Assembly: GCA_051293835.1 (NCBI GenBank)
Contig: JBPKMA010000010.1
Location: 1-64,000, forward strand
Origin: DATLZU01 sp051293835
GTDB taxonomy: Bacteria; Nitrospirota; Nitrospiria; Nitrospirales; Nitrospiraceae
Reading direction: 5' to 3'
DNA length: 64,000 nucleotides
The position numbers were made by a program, and so were the translations under genes. Each line of letters begins with the position of its first letter. Position 1 is the stretch's first letter. A model generated the notes under the pieces. The model was not told the origin of the DNA, searched no databases, and was given only the letters and a program-made list of their open reading frames with translations. Shown piece after piece: positions 40,912 through 49,361 of the stretch.

Positions 40912-43142
40912 TCGATCAGAGACCCAAGGCATTCTGGATGATGGATAAGCGCGGTCAGAAGGCGAACGAGTGGGGCGGTCTTGGTCTTCCCGGCGGCATG
41001 CGATCCGATCGGCAAGGCGGTCCCGCTCAATCCGATCTTCCGCCGGACGACAACTGGTACGGGCGTGCCGAACAAGAGCTTTCGCGGATCGCCGATGCAG
41101 TGCGGCACGAACAGAGCTTCAGTCTGGATGACCTGTCACTCATCGCGAGGGGCATGGTGTCGTCCCTCCAGGCAAGTGATCGGCTTGTCGTGCAGGCGCT
41201 ATCCAGCCCGGCCGGAGATCCTCTCATTACGAACCTTGTTAACGTCGGGATCCTGACAACCAAGGTCGGGATGGGGTTGGCCTATTATGGGGAGGAACTG
41301 GAACGACTCGCCTTGGCCGGTCTTACGCATGATATCGGGATTTTTGCGGTACCCCCGTCAATAGTGACCAAATCTGGACGGCTGACGCAGGAGGAACGGG
41401 CACTGATCGAGCGTCATCCGGAACTGGGATTCTGCCTGGTGAAGAAGATTGGCCAAAAGTACGACTGGCTGGCGCATGTTGTTCTACAGGCTCATGAACG
41501 CCTGGCAGGCCAGGGGTATCCCAACAAACTCAAGGGACGGCAGATCAGCGAAATGGCACAGATTATCGGTGTCGTGGATGTGTTTGACGCTCTGATCAGC
41601 CAGCGGCCCTATCGACGGCGGCTGCTGCCGCATGAAGCAATTCGGGAACTCCTGGTGACGGAGAGGGCCGCTTTCCCAAGAGAGATCATGAAAGCGCTTG
41701 TCGAGCAATTGTCAGTCTATCCGCTCGGAACCGTCGTCCGGCTGAATACCGGTGAGACAGGAGTGGTCGTCCGGACCAACCCGCGGTATCCCATGCGGCC
41801 GATTGTACGGGTTGATGAAAAACAAGAAGCAGGGAATTCCGCTTATTCCGACGAGATTGACTTGAGCGCGGTGCCGTTGGTTTCCATTGTGGAAGCGCTT
41901 GATCCTCCGGCTGTCGACCGGATCGCTTTTGCATCCGGGTCTTCCGCTCCATTGCCGTCTTCTCAGAAAGCGTCGTCGGCGTCCGAGCAGTTTTCCGTTC
42001 TCTTAGAAAGCCTCGATGCTATTGCTTCTGCCATCCAGGCGGTTGTAGCCACGAGAGGCAGGAACAGCGCCGAGGCCAAGGCGCCGCCGGTCCAAACTGC
42101 TCCCACGATTCCCCTGGCGTCGGAAAGGGATACCACCGATGAGTGGTTCCACAAAGAGCTCTTGGGGCTCTTCGCCTTGGAGGCGCGGGAATGGCTCTCA
42201 CAAATCCAGAGCGCCTTGAGGAAACTGCAAGGTGAGCCCTCGTTTCATTTGCGCGCCAAGTTGACGGACGTGATTCGCCACGGCATCACCAATTTGGGAA
42301 AGTCTGCCGCCACCGTGCAGTTATCTGACATCGAGCGTATGGCGTTCAGTCTATTGCCACTCCTTCAATCGGTCGGAGGCCGGGAAATGGTCGCGACAAG
42401 CGAGCAATTGGCTTCCTTGCAGGAAGGAATCGACCGTATTACCGCCGCGGTCCGGGAGTTGACGGCGGGTCACGATGTCGCTGCGCAAGCTGGGTCGCCA
42501 GACTCTCAAATCCCCGCTGGAACCGATATGAACCTCAGCGGGCCGGTCTCTCCCATGAGGGAGCAAAAGCCGTCGCAACCCGATGCTGAATCACACCGGC
42601 CGACAGGTTCTGCTCCGATCCTGGATGTCCTGCGCGACTGGCGTGATGCGAGACCACGACCCATCGGACTCACGCGGGACGTGTTGGATACGGTCATCCG
42701 AATGGCTGAACAAGAGATGGAAGATGCATCCAAGACGGTCGATGCTGGGGCCATTGAACGAATCTTGCGGAAACTTGAGGGAATGGATGAACAGTTTCTC
42801 GCGGAGGTCCAGAAACGTGTCCCGTTGATCATACGCGCAGTGTCTGCTTTGCGGGCAAGATGTGCGGGGACGGCGATTTCCTGCGAGAGTCTTGAACCGA
42901 TCGTTGCCGAGGTGGAGTGTCTGTATGAAGCGGCCAGGAAGGTCAATGCCTCCGCCATTATGCTGTTTCTGCAAGGGCTGGGAACCTTTTTGACAGTGGC
43001 GGCCCATCGGAAGGTGACGCTAGCCCTGCAACGGCTCGAAGCCGTTGAAGCCAGGCTTCATGCGCTGATTCCCATGGCCCAGCAATGGGTTGATGTCGGA
43101 CGCATCGAGCGAGCGTCGATCGGTGAAATCCTTTCGGCCTGA
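40908..43142 (+). CDS. Divergent HD-GYP protein with C-terminal degenerate-Hpt unit
   Basis: 744 residues starting with GTG inside the ATPase stop. Residues ~60-260 are an HD-GYP-like domain: His141-Asp142 in LTHDIGIFAVP, HPELG, AHERLAGQGYP and VVDVFDALISQRPYRR. Compared with active c-di-GMP phosphodiesterases, the lysine after HDIG is isoleucine, the first histidine of HHE is alanine and the D of DG-GYP is alanine, so metal binding and activity are doubtful. A linker follows. Residues ~410-510 are a degenerate Hpt with Thr461 in place of histidine (ITNLGKSAATVQL), and residues ~590-744 match the C-terminal unknown domain of the protein at 39028. It may be a c-di-GMP binding or signalling hub. 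Confidence 0.82.
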   Translation: MIDQRPKAFWMMDKRGQKANEWGGLGLPGGMRSDRQGGPAQSDLPPDDNWYGRAEQELSRIADAVRHEQSFSLDDLSLIARGMVSSLQASDRLVVQALSSPAGDPLITNLVNVGILTTKVGMGLAYYGEELERLALAGLTHDIGIFAVPPSIVTKSGRLTQEERALIERHPELGFCLVKKIGQKYDWLAHVVLQAHERLAGQGYPNKLKGRQISEMAQIIGVVDVFDALISQRPYRRRLLPHEAIRELLVTERAAFPREIMKALVEQLSVYPLGTVVRLNTGETGVVVRTNPRYPMRPIVRVDEKQEAGNSAYSDEIDLSAVPLVSIVEALDPPAVDRIAFASGSSAPLPSSQKASSASEQFSVLLESLDAIASAIQAVVATRGRNSAEAKAPPVQTAPTIPLASERDTTDEWFHKELLGLFALEAREWLSQIQSALRKLQGEPSFHLRAKLTDVIRHGITNLGKSAATVQLSDIERMAFSLLPLLQSVGGREMVATSEQLASLQEGIDRITAAVRELTAGHDVAAQAGSPDSQIPAGTDMNLSGPVSPMREQKPSQPDAESHRPTGSAPILDVLRDWRDARPRPIGLTRDVLDTVIRMAEQEMEDASKTVDAGAIERILRKLEGMDEQFLAEVQKRVPLIIRAVSALRARCAGTAISCESLEPIVAEVECLYEAARKVNASAIMLFLQGLGTFLTVAAHRKVTLALQRLEAVEARLHALIPMAQQWVDVGRIERASIGEILSA

Positions 43143-43477
43143 TTCCCCGCCGATGAAATAGGTCGTCCAGCCTCCAATTCCCGTAACGATTCACTTGAGC
43201 GACTCGCCGAGTCCGTTGAAATCTCGATGGATCCGTTGCCCAAACGGTGGGCAGGTCGCGCACAACATCGACCCGACGGCGGAAGCTCTTTCCATCAACA
43301 CCCTTGTCCACCACCAGTCCACAAAAGGTGTGGATTGGCGACTTGTTGCCAATGCCGGAATGAGCAGAAATCCCGTCATGTGCCAAGCGCAAGGGACCCG
43401 CGCTATAATTTGGCGCCGCCGTATGCTGGGAAAGGCGCTGCACTGGGTGGCGTGCAGCCGGGGTGCTGTTGACGACG
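43143..43477. other. 335-bp stretch without a recognised gene
   Basis: Open frames on both strands here have no family resemblance and no ribosome-binding site, and I see no clear promoter or terminator. It may hold the promoter of the small membrane-protein gene that follows. Confidence 0.4.
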
Positions 43478-43999
43478 ATGCCAAAGTTAGTGACCGTTAA
43501 GCGATTGGAAGGGAGCGCCGAGAAGGCCAGGGATTATGTTAAGACACATATTCTCTTTCCGTCCAGCCTTCTGGGGTTGATCTTCATGGTTGCCGGAACC
43601 GTGGCCTTGGGTTACCAGTTGCTTGCGACGGACAGCTACAGTTGGGCGACCTTCGTGCAGAGCACGGGGTTGCTGGTATTGGGAGCCGTATTGGGTTGGG
43701 GGCAGACGAAATATCATCAATACCTCTTGCGCGAACATCCGGATGTGTTCGCGTCCCGCATGAAGATCTTCCTGCGGGCTCCTCGCTCCCGCGCGAAAAG
43801 AGAGCCGCCCCTGTCACCGCTCATTCATCGTGGGCGCAAATTCGTTCCGTTGGCTTACCTGGCCGGGATGCTCGTCTTGCTCGCGGCTTCGACCGTGAGT
43901 GTGATACTCGGAGATGTGTACTATCTAGCGGCGTATCTCATGCCCTGGGCGGGATTTTTCTGGGCCAAGCTGTTCTTTTGGCGGGGTGTGATCCGATAG
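43478..43999 (+). CDS. Unrecognised integral membrane protein
   Basis: 173 residues from the ATG at 43478. Four hydrophobic segments are visible: LLGLIFMVAGTVALGYQLL, FVQSTGLLVLGAVLGW, LAYLAGMLVLLAASTVSVIL and YLAAYLMPWAGFFWAKLFFW. A basic loop with many Arg and Lys lies between the second and third. No motif identifies a function. It converges on the lpxD operon and is separated from it by a hairpin. Whether it belongs with the chemosensory genes cannot be said. Confidence 0.75.
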   Translation: MPKLVTVKRLEGSAEKARDYVKTHILFPSSLLGLIFMVAGTVALGYQLLATDSYSWATFVQSTGLLVLGAVLGWGQTKYHQYLLREHPDVFASRMKIFLRAPRSRAKREPPLSPLIHRGRKFVPLAYLAGMLVLLAASTVSVILGDVYYLAAYLMPWAGFFWAKLFFWRGVIR

Positions 44000-44000
44000 A

Positions 44001-44022
44001 GAGCGGGTGACAGTGCCCGCTC
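44001..44022. terminator. Hairpin between convergent genes
   Basis: GAGCGGG (44001-44007) and CCCGCTC (44016-44022) form a perfect 7-bp GC-rich stem with an 8-nt loop, exactly in the 26-bp gap between two converging genes. A T-tract is lacking on both strands, so termination efficiency is uncertain. Confidence 0.5.
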
Positions 44023-44025
44023 TGC

Positions 44026-45099
44026 TCACGGGCGCCGTTGGTTCTTCTTCGTCCGTGCCCTCGTTTCCAGAAGTCGAATCCGTTCCTCCAGTTCGCGCAC
44101 TTTCTGGCGTAACTCGGGCAATCGGGGGATAATGGCCTGAGCCTTGATGAAGGTCTCGTGCGGCATAGCCGGGGCTCCAGACACGATCTGATTCGGCTCC
44201 AGGTTGCGCGTGACTCCGGCACGGGCTGCGATCATGACGTGGTCGCCGATGCGGATGTGGTCGGCCAACCCGGCCTGCCCGCCGACCATCACATGATGTC
44301 CCAGCGTTGTGCTCCCGGCGATGCCGACTTGGGCCACCAGGATGGTATCTTCCCCTATCGTTACGTTATGGGCAATCTGGACGAGGTTGTCAATCTTAGT
44401 CCCTCGCTTAATCACGGTGTGGCCGAACGTAGCCCGGTCCACGGTGACGTTGGCGCCAAGTTCGACATCGTCCTCAATGATCACCCCGCCCAGTTGTGGG
44501 ATCTTATGATGGCGACCTTGATGCTGCACATAGCCGAACCCGTCGCTTCCGATCACCGTCCCGCTGTGGATAATCACGCGGGCTCCGATGGTGCAGTGTT
44601 CCCGGACGACGACATTGGGGTAGAGCACGGAGTCGTCACCGATGGTTGAATCCTCGCCGATGAACACGCCTGGAAAGAGCGTCACCCGGGCACCGATCCG
44701 TACGCGATCGCCCAACGTCACGAATGGCCAAATGGAGACATCGGGTCCGATCAGCACGTCGACTCCCCGAACAAGATTGCTTGCGATGCCGCGCGGCCTG
44801 TACGGCTCGGTAAAAAACTGCTGCGCGACGCAGGCAAAGCTGTACGAAGGGTTGGCTACGACAAGTTGGGGGGCGGTCAATTGCGCGATCTTGCGTCCGA
44901 CGATGAACGCCCCGGCTTTTGATGCCAGGGCCGCCTTCATGAAGCGGTCAGAGGCCACAAAGGTCAAGTCCTGCGGTCCGGCTTCCTCGAGACTGGAGAT
45001 GCCGGAGACTGTTGCGTCGTCCGGGCCGAACAGCTCTCCGCGGACGAGGTCGCGGATGCGCGAGAGCGGAATGGGCGAACGGGGCGACGGGGTCGGCAT
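44026..45099 (-). CDS. lpxD: UDP-3-O-acylglucosamine N-acyltransferase
   Basis: Third committed step of lipid A synthesis: adds the N-linked hydroxyacyl chain from acyl-ACP. 357 residues. An N-terminal uridine-binding domain (FVASDRFMKAALASKAGAFI) leads into a left-handed beta-helix of hexapeptide repeats from about residue 110 (IGPDVSIWPFVTLGDRVRIG and onward) with GSDGFGYVQHQGRHHKIPQL, where the second of the HH pair is the likely catalytic histidine, and IDNLVQIAHNVTIG. A C-terminal coiled coil (LRQKVRELEERIRLLETRAR) is longer than usual. It is the last gene of the envelope operon, with the acyl carrier protein gene just upstream. Confidence 0.95.
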   Translation of the reverse strand: MPTPSPRSPIPLSRIRDLVRGELFGPDDATVSGISSLEEAGPQDLTFVASDRFMKAALASKAGAFIVGRKIAQLTAPQLVVANPSYSFACVAQQFFTEPYRPRGIASNLVRGVDVLIGPDVSIWPFVTLGDRVRIGARVTLFPGVFIGEDSTIGDDSVLYPNVVVREHCTIGARVIIHSGTVIGSDGFGYVQHQGRHHKIPQLGGVIIEDDVELGANVTVDRATFGHTVIKRGTKIDNLVQIAHNVTIGEDTILVAQVGIAGSTTLGHHVMVGGQAGLADHIRIGDHVMIAARAGVTRNLEPNQIVSGAPAMPHETFIKAQAIIPRLPELRQKVRELEERIRLLETRARTKKNQRRP

Positions 45100-45104
45100 G
45101 GGGG

Positions 45105-45410
45105 TTATTTCTTGGTGCGGCTGCGCTTGACCGAAGCCTTGACCGCCTGTTTCGCCGAGGCCACTGGCTTCAACCGGCGTTCCACGTAGCCGATGACATC
45201 CCCTACGGTGGCTAACCCTTGCAGGTCTTGATCGGGAATTTGTAGATCAAACGCCTCCTCAATCTTGAACAGCAGCTCGATCGTGGCCATGGAATCCAAC
45301 CCCAGGTCGTCGCGGAGACTGTAGTCCATGCCGATCGATCGTTTGTCCCGTTTCAGATATTCGGCCAGCGCCGTCAAAATGCGATCGGCGATCGCGGAAT
45401 CAGCTGTCAT
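45105..45410 (-). CDS. Acyl carrier protein with basic C-terminal tail
   Basis: 101 residues from the ATG at 45410 (a GTG two codons upstream is possible). The 4'-phosphopantetheine serine is Ser40 in DDLGLDSMATIELLFKIEE, and the rest follows the four-helix carrier fold (LKRDKRSIGM, LQGLATVGDVIGYVERRL). The last ~20 residues are Lys/Arg/Ala-rich, giving a positively charged tail not seen in housekeeping AcpP. Placement between lpxD and a ketoacyl synthase suggests a dedicated carrier for an envelope lipid acyl chain, not general fatty-acid synthesis. Confidence 0.9.
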   Translation of the reverse strand: MTADSAIADRILTALAEYLKRDKRSIGMDYSLRDDLGLDSMATIELLFKIEEAFDLQIPDQDLQGLATVGDVIGYVERRLKPVASAKQAVKASVKRSRTKK

Positions 45411-45476
45411 GGTCACCCCGATTGCTCATGCGCATTGCACGTGCCGGCGTTGAACGGCCAACGCCGTCTCCTGAAT

Positions 45477-46733
45477 TCAGCGGGAAAGTTTCTTCAACAC
45501 GACGGCCGCGTTGTTGCTGCCGAAACCGAAGGCGTTCATGAGAGCCACACGAACCGGCCGTTCTTGAACCGATTTGGAAATGCCGGGAAGGGCGCAGGCC
45601 GGGTCCGGGTCGTCATAGTTGATGGTCGGATGGATCTGCCCGGTTTCAATCGCAAGGGCTGAAACGATCGTGCCGATGGCTCCGGCGGCGCCCAGGGTGT
45701 GACCGATCAGCGATTTGGTCGCGTTAATGAGGAGCCGGTTCGCCCGGGACTTGAACACATCCTTGATAGCTTTGATCTCCACCGCGTCACCGATCGGTGT
45801 CGCCGTCGCGTGCGCATTGATATAGTCCACTTGGGCCGGCGCGATTCCCGCGTCTTTCAACGCCAACCGGATCGTCGTCGCGACTTCCGTTCCGTCCTCC
45901 CGGGGGATCACCATGTGATAGGCTTCGCTGGTTGCGGCGTAACCGGCCACTTCGGCGTACATACGCGCCTTACGTCGCCTGGCGTGGCTCAGCGATTCCA
46001 GGATCAACGCGCCTGCGCCTTCGCCCATCACGAACCCATCCCGATTTCGGTCGAAGGGGCGGGATGCGCTGGCCGGCCGGTCGTTGAAGCGCGTGGAGAG
46101 CACGCGCAAAGAACAGAAGCCGGCGAAAACCAGAGGGGTGATACTGGCGTCGGCGCCCACAGCGATCACCACGTCGGCTTGGCCGTTCCGGATGCAATTC
46201 AACGCTTGACCGACGGCGTGCGCACTCGAGGAGCAGGCAGTGGAGATCGTGAGGTTCGGTCCCTTAGCGCCGAAATGCATGGCCACGATGCCGGAAGCCG
46301 AATTCAAGGTGATGACGGGGATGAAATTGGGGTGGACGCGATGGGGCTTCCGTTGCTGGTAGAGCTGAGTGATCTCGCGCTCGCCCATCACCATGCCGCC
46401 CATCCCAGCTCCGACGATGACACCGACGCGGTGCGGGCGTTCCATCTCCAACCGCAGTCCGGAGTCCGCCACCGCCTCTTTCGCGGCCACCAACGCGAAT
46501 TGCGCGTACCGATCCACGCGTTCGGCTTGGGCGGGAGCGAGGAATTGCGTCGGGTCGAAATGGAGCACCCGGCCTGCCACTCGCGAGCGGTATCCCTCGA
46601 TGGGAAACGGATCGAACGACTCGATGGCGGACACGCCCGAGCGGCCCTCCAGCGCGGACTTCCAAAACTGCCCGATGCCGATTCCGATCGGGGACACGAC
46701 GCCAAGGCCTGTAATCACAACACGTTGAGCCAT
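45477..46733 (-). CDS. fabF: Beta-ketoacyl-ACP synthase II-type enzyme
   Basis: Condenses malonyl-ACP with acyl-ACP to elongate chains. 418 residues. N-terminal VVITGLGVVSPIG, catalytic Cys167 in ISTACSSSAHAVGQAL, first histidine in NAHATATPIGD, second in KSLIGHTLGAAGAIG, and C-terminal MNAFGFGSNNAAVVLKKL. The pairing with a private carrier protein gene and with lpxD and lptFG points to a specialised role, although it could also be the organism's main FabF. The gap to lptG upstream is 99 bp, so a second promoter is possible. Confidence 0.92.
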   Translation of the reverse strand: MAQRVVITGLGVVSPIGIGIGQFWKSALEGRSGVSAIESFDPFPIEGYRSRVAGRVLHFDPTQFLAPAQAERVDRYAQFALVAAKEAVADSGLRLEMERPHRVGVIVGAGMGGMVMGEREITQLYQQRKPHRVHPNFIPVITLNSASGIVAMHFGAKGPNLTISTACSSSAHAVGQALNCIRNGQADVVIAVGADASITPLVFAGFCSLRVLSTRFNDRPASASRPFDRNRDGFVMGEGAGALILESLSHARRRKARMYAEVAGYAATSEAYHMVIPREDGTEVATTIRLALKDAGIAPAQVDYINAHATATPIGDAVEIKAIKDVFKSRANRLLINATKSLIGHTLGAAGAIGTIVSALAIETGQIHPTINYDDPDPACALPGISKSVQERPVRVALMNAFGFGSNNAAVVLKKLSR

Positions 46734-46832
46734 ACGTTCTAATCACCTTTTACCGGAAGGGCGAGGAGCAGTCAACTTCCCTTTTCCGGATCGAAAGATA
46801 TGAAACAGCTCCAGCCTCATCGACAGAGTGCT

Positions 46833-47924
46833 TCAGTAGCGGACTCTCAGCAGCAAGTAAAGACCGAAAGAAAGGAAAACCAGGTTGGTGATCCAACCGG
46901 CCATGATAGGAGCCAGCACGCCGCTTCGGCCCAGGGCAATCGCGATCGAGTGTGCGGACCAATAGAAGAAGCCGATCACCAGCGCCTGTCCGATCCCGAT
47001 CGCCATGCTGCCACCGCGGCCACCGCTCCGGCGCAGGCTCAAGGCCAGCCCGACAATCACCATGATGACGGTCACAAAGGGGAAGGCGAGACGGCCGTGA
47101 TAGTCGGTGAGAAATCGCGCGAAACTGTATCCGTCTTTGCGCAACCGATCGATATACGCGCGGAGGTCCCGAAAGGTCATCGTGTCGGATTCAACCGAGA
47201 GCCACGTGCTGAAATCTTCCGGAATCTGCGAAAGCCCGATAGGCTCGCGTTCGAACTCCGTCGTCCGGATCGTTCCGTCTGGGAGAATTGTCCGGTGACT
47301 GCCGTTGTGCAGGATCCATCCGCTGGATGTATAGCGGGCTTCCCTGGCTTCGGTAATCTCTGCCACTTGAAAGCTGGGGCTGAGGTTGTAGAGCCGGAGT
47401 CCCCGAAGGACTGCTCCGCCCGGTTCGATCAGCTCGAAATTCATCAACGTCCGAGTACCGATTCGGACCCACGGTTGGAGTGCCTTCAGCGACATGGACG
47501 GCGATTTCTTTTCGATGTTGACGGTTCTTACATATTCGGCCCGTGCGTTCGCCAGTGGGATTACGGTGGCACTGAAGGCCAGCAGGACAAGTCCGACAAG
47601 CACGGCGAAAAAAAGAAAGGGCAAAGCGACCCGGAAGAGGCTGATCCCTGCGCTGCGCATCGCGGTAATCTCGTGGTTGCGCGACAGGATGCCCAAGGTC
47701 AGGAGTGTCGCCATCAGAACAGCCAGCGGAGCAATCTGGAATGAAATGCCGGGAGTTCTGAGTGCAAAAAATGCTGCAATATAAACAGCTTCTGCATCAT
47801 ATCGAAGAAAGCGCCGCAACTTTTCAAAAAAATCAACGACCAGGTAGATCGTCATCAGTCCGGCGAAACACATAGCGAAGATTTTGGCATATTCGCGGAG
47901 CAGATACCGAAACAGAATGCCCAT
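46833..47924 (-). CDS. lptG: Lipopolysaccharide export permease LptG
   Basis: Inner-membrane half of the LptB2FG transporter that extracts LPS and hands it to LptC. 363 residues of the YjgP/YjgQ family: N-terminal LLREYAKIFAMCFAGLMTIY, FFEKLRRFLRYDAE, a periplasmic beta-jellyroll in the middle (for example VAEITEAREARYTSSGWILH), and C-terminal membrane helices (RLAFPFVTVIMVIVGLALSL, and GQALVIGFFYWSAHSIAIAL). Six membrane segments in total. It starts four bases after lptF ends. Which of the pair is F and which is G is set by gene order and the N-terminal motif, so the names could be swapped. Confidence 0.9.
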   Translation of the reverse strand: MGILFRYLLREYAKIFAMCFAGLMTIYLVVDFFEKLRRFLRYDAEAVYIAAFFALRTPGISFQIAPLAVLMATLLTLGILSRNHEITAMRSAGISLFRVALPFLFFAVLVGLVLLAFSATVIPLANARAEYVRTVNIEKKSPSMSLKALQPWVRIGTRTLMNFELIEPGGAVLRGLRLYNLSPSFQVAEITEAREARYTSSGWILHNGSHRTILPDGTIRTTEFEREPIGLSQIPEDFSTWLSVESDTMTFRDLRAYIDRLRKDGYSFARFLTDYHGRLAFPFVTVIMVIVGLALSLRRSGGRGGSMAIGIGQALVIGFFYWSAHSIAIALGRSGVLAPIMAGWITNLVFLSFGLYLLLRVRY

Positions 47925-47928
47925 TTCG

Positions 47929-49017
47929 CTACCGCCGGTTCATCCGATAGAACGCCGCCACGGTCACGACGAGAAACACGCCGTTCGGCAGCCAGGCGCC
48001 TGCGAACGGAGGAAGCACGAGGGTCGTGACGAGAAACTCGCACAGGATGTTCAGCACATAGTAGACGATAATGACCATAACGCCGACGGCGAAGCCGCCG
48101 ATTCGTCCTGATCGTTTGGAGACGATCCCGATCGGAATCCCCAGGATACAAAACACGAACGACGCGGTCGGAAAGGCCAAGTCTTTGTAATATTCGGTCA
48201 GGCGGCGCAGGGCGCCGGGGTCGGTCCAGTTCGATTGCTCCAATTGCGCCAGCGTCGATTCCAGTGAGGGGCGGTCTTCAGCCGGCGCATAGAAATGAGC
48301 GAGGCTGAGCTTCAAGTCGTAAGTGGAGAAGGACACTTGTCGATACTCGTCGCGCGAGTCTGGACTGCTATGGATGACGCCGTCCAACAGCCGAAGCGCA
48401 ACCTGGTTCGTGCGCCTGTCTGTCAAGACCACATACTCGCGGGCGACAATAATGCGTGGTTCGTCCGGGTTCCGAGAGTCGGCGACGAAAATGCCCGATT
48501 GGGCTCCATCGGCATCTTTCTCCGGGACAAAGATCATCATGCCCGGAATTGGCTCGTTAAATACGCCTTGATCTAACGCCAAGATCAATTGGTCTCGGAG
48601 TAGATTGAGCGCCACCTTCTTCAGATTGACGCTGGTCCAGGGTTGCCCCCACTGAGCAAGGGTGAGGGTCAGCCCGCAGACTAAGACCGCGAACAAAAAC
48701 ACCGATCTGGAAAGTCGCAACAGGCTCAGACCTGCAGCTCGCAAGGCGATCAGTTCCTTGTCGTAGGAAAGTCGTCCGAACGCCGTGATCGACGCGATGA
48801 TGCCGGCGATGGGCAGCGTGAGGACCAGGAACGAGGGCAGCAAGTGAGCGAAAACCTTGAGCACCGCGAAAAAGCCGACCCCTTTGGACACGAGCAGTTC
48901 CACCAGCCGCAGCAGCTCCCGTGTTAGCAAGACGAAACAGAGGGCGCCCAGGCTGGTGAAAAACGGCGGGACGAGTTCCAGGAAGATATAGCGATCCAGG
49001 ATGGTGCGTAACAACAC
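47929..49017 (-). CDS. lptF: Lipopolysaccharide export permease LptF
   Basis: Partner of LptG in LPS extraction. 362 residues from the GTG at 49017, which has AGGAG upstream and fits a promoter whose start would be near 49054; the frame is open to 49092, upstream of that promoter. Family pattern: LRTILDRYIFLELVPPFFTS, LLPSFLVLTLPIAGIIASIT, FGRLSYDKELIALRAAGLSL, a long periplasmic jellyroll and a final trio of helices including DLAFPTASFVFCILGIPIGI and VMVIIVYYVLNILCEFL. First gene of the five-gene envelope operon. Confidence 0.92.
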   Translation of the reverse strand: MLLRTILDRYIFLELVPPFFTSLGALCFVLLTRELLRLVELLVSKGVGFFAVLKVFAHLLPSFLVLTLPIAGIIASITAFGRLSYDKELIALRAAGLSLLRLSRSVFLFAVLVCGLTLTLAQWGQPWTSVNLKKVALNLLRDQLILALDQGVFNEPIPGMMIFVPEKDADGAQSGIFVADSRNPDEPRIIVAREYVVLTDRRTNQVALRLLDGVIHSSPDSRDEYRQVSFSTYDLKLSLAHFYAPAEDRPSLESTLAQLEQSNWTDPGALRRLTEYYKDLAFPTASFVFCILGIPIGIVSKRSGRIGGFAVGVMVIIVYYVLNILCEFLVTTLVLPPFAGAWLPNGVFLVVTVAAFYRMNRR

Positions 49018-49060
49018 GAAATTGATGCTCCTGTACGCGGCAGGCAAGAAAATCCTAACA

Positions 49061-49089
49061 AGAATACGGGACTGCGCAGATATTGTAAA
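49061..49089 (-). promoter_or_regulatory. Sigma70-type promoter for the lptF-lptG-fabF-acp-lpxD operon
   Basis: On the minus strand: TTTACA (49089-49084), a 17-nt spacer and TATTCT (49066-49061). The predicted start near 49054 leaves a ~37-nt leader to the GTG at 49017. Confidence 0.55.
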
Positions 49090-49152
49090 CACCTCGATGC
49101 CGACGGGCCCTGTTCCTGTACGGAGTTTTCTGCAGAACGGCCAAAGAACTGC

Positions 49153-49181
49153 TTGACAGGTCCAGGAATGCTGTGTTACAT
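49153..49181 (+). promoter_or_regulatory. Promoter of the cold-shock gene, with long leader
   Basis: TTGACA (49153-49158), a 17-nt spacer and TTACAT (49176-49181), preceded by TG one base further up than an extended -10. The predicted transcript starts near 49188, giving a ~174-nt untranslated leader, the length typical of thermosensitive cspA mRNAs. Confidence 0.5.
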
Positions 49182-49361
49182 GCCAGCGCGAATTTTGCCC
49201 TGGGCAAATGTCTCACGTCACCGAAACAACCCCTCGTACGAAGTTTGTTGCTCAGCGCGGTTATTTTTATCCCATGACGTTTCTGTTCGCACGCGTTTAT
49301 CCTCGCCGCTCGTGGGCTCAGCGACTCGACGTCGGGAAGCTGTAGAGGAAAGGAGGGTGCT

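Noticed and set aside
43195..43500. 101-residue plus-strand open frame before the membrane-protein gene
   Set aside because: No ribosome-binding site, no family resemblance, and it overlaps the next gene's start in another frame.
45699..46742. 347-residue plus-strand open frame
   Set aside because: Antisense to fabF; no protein-like pattern.
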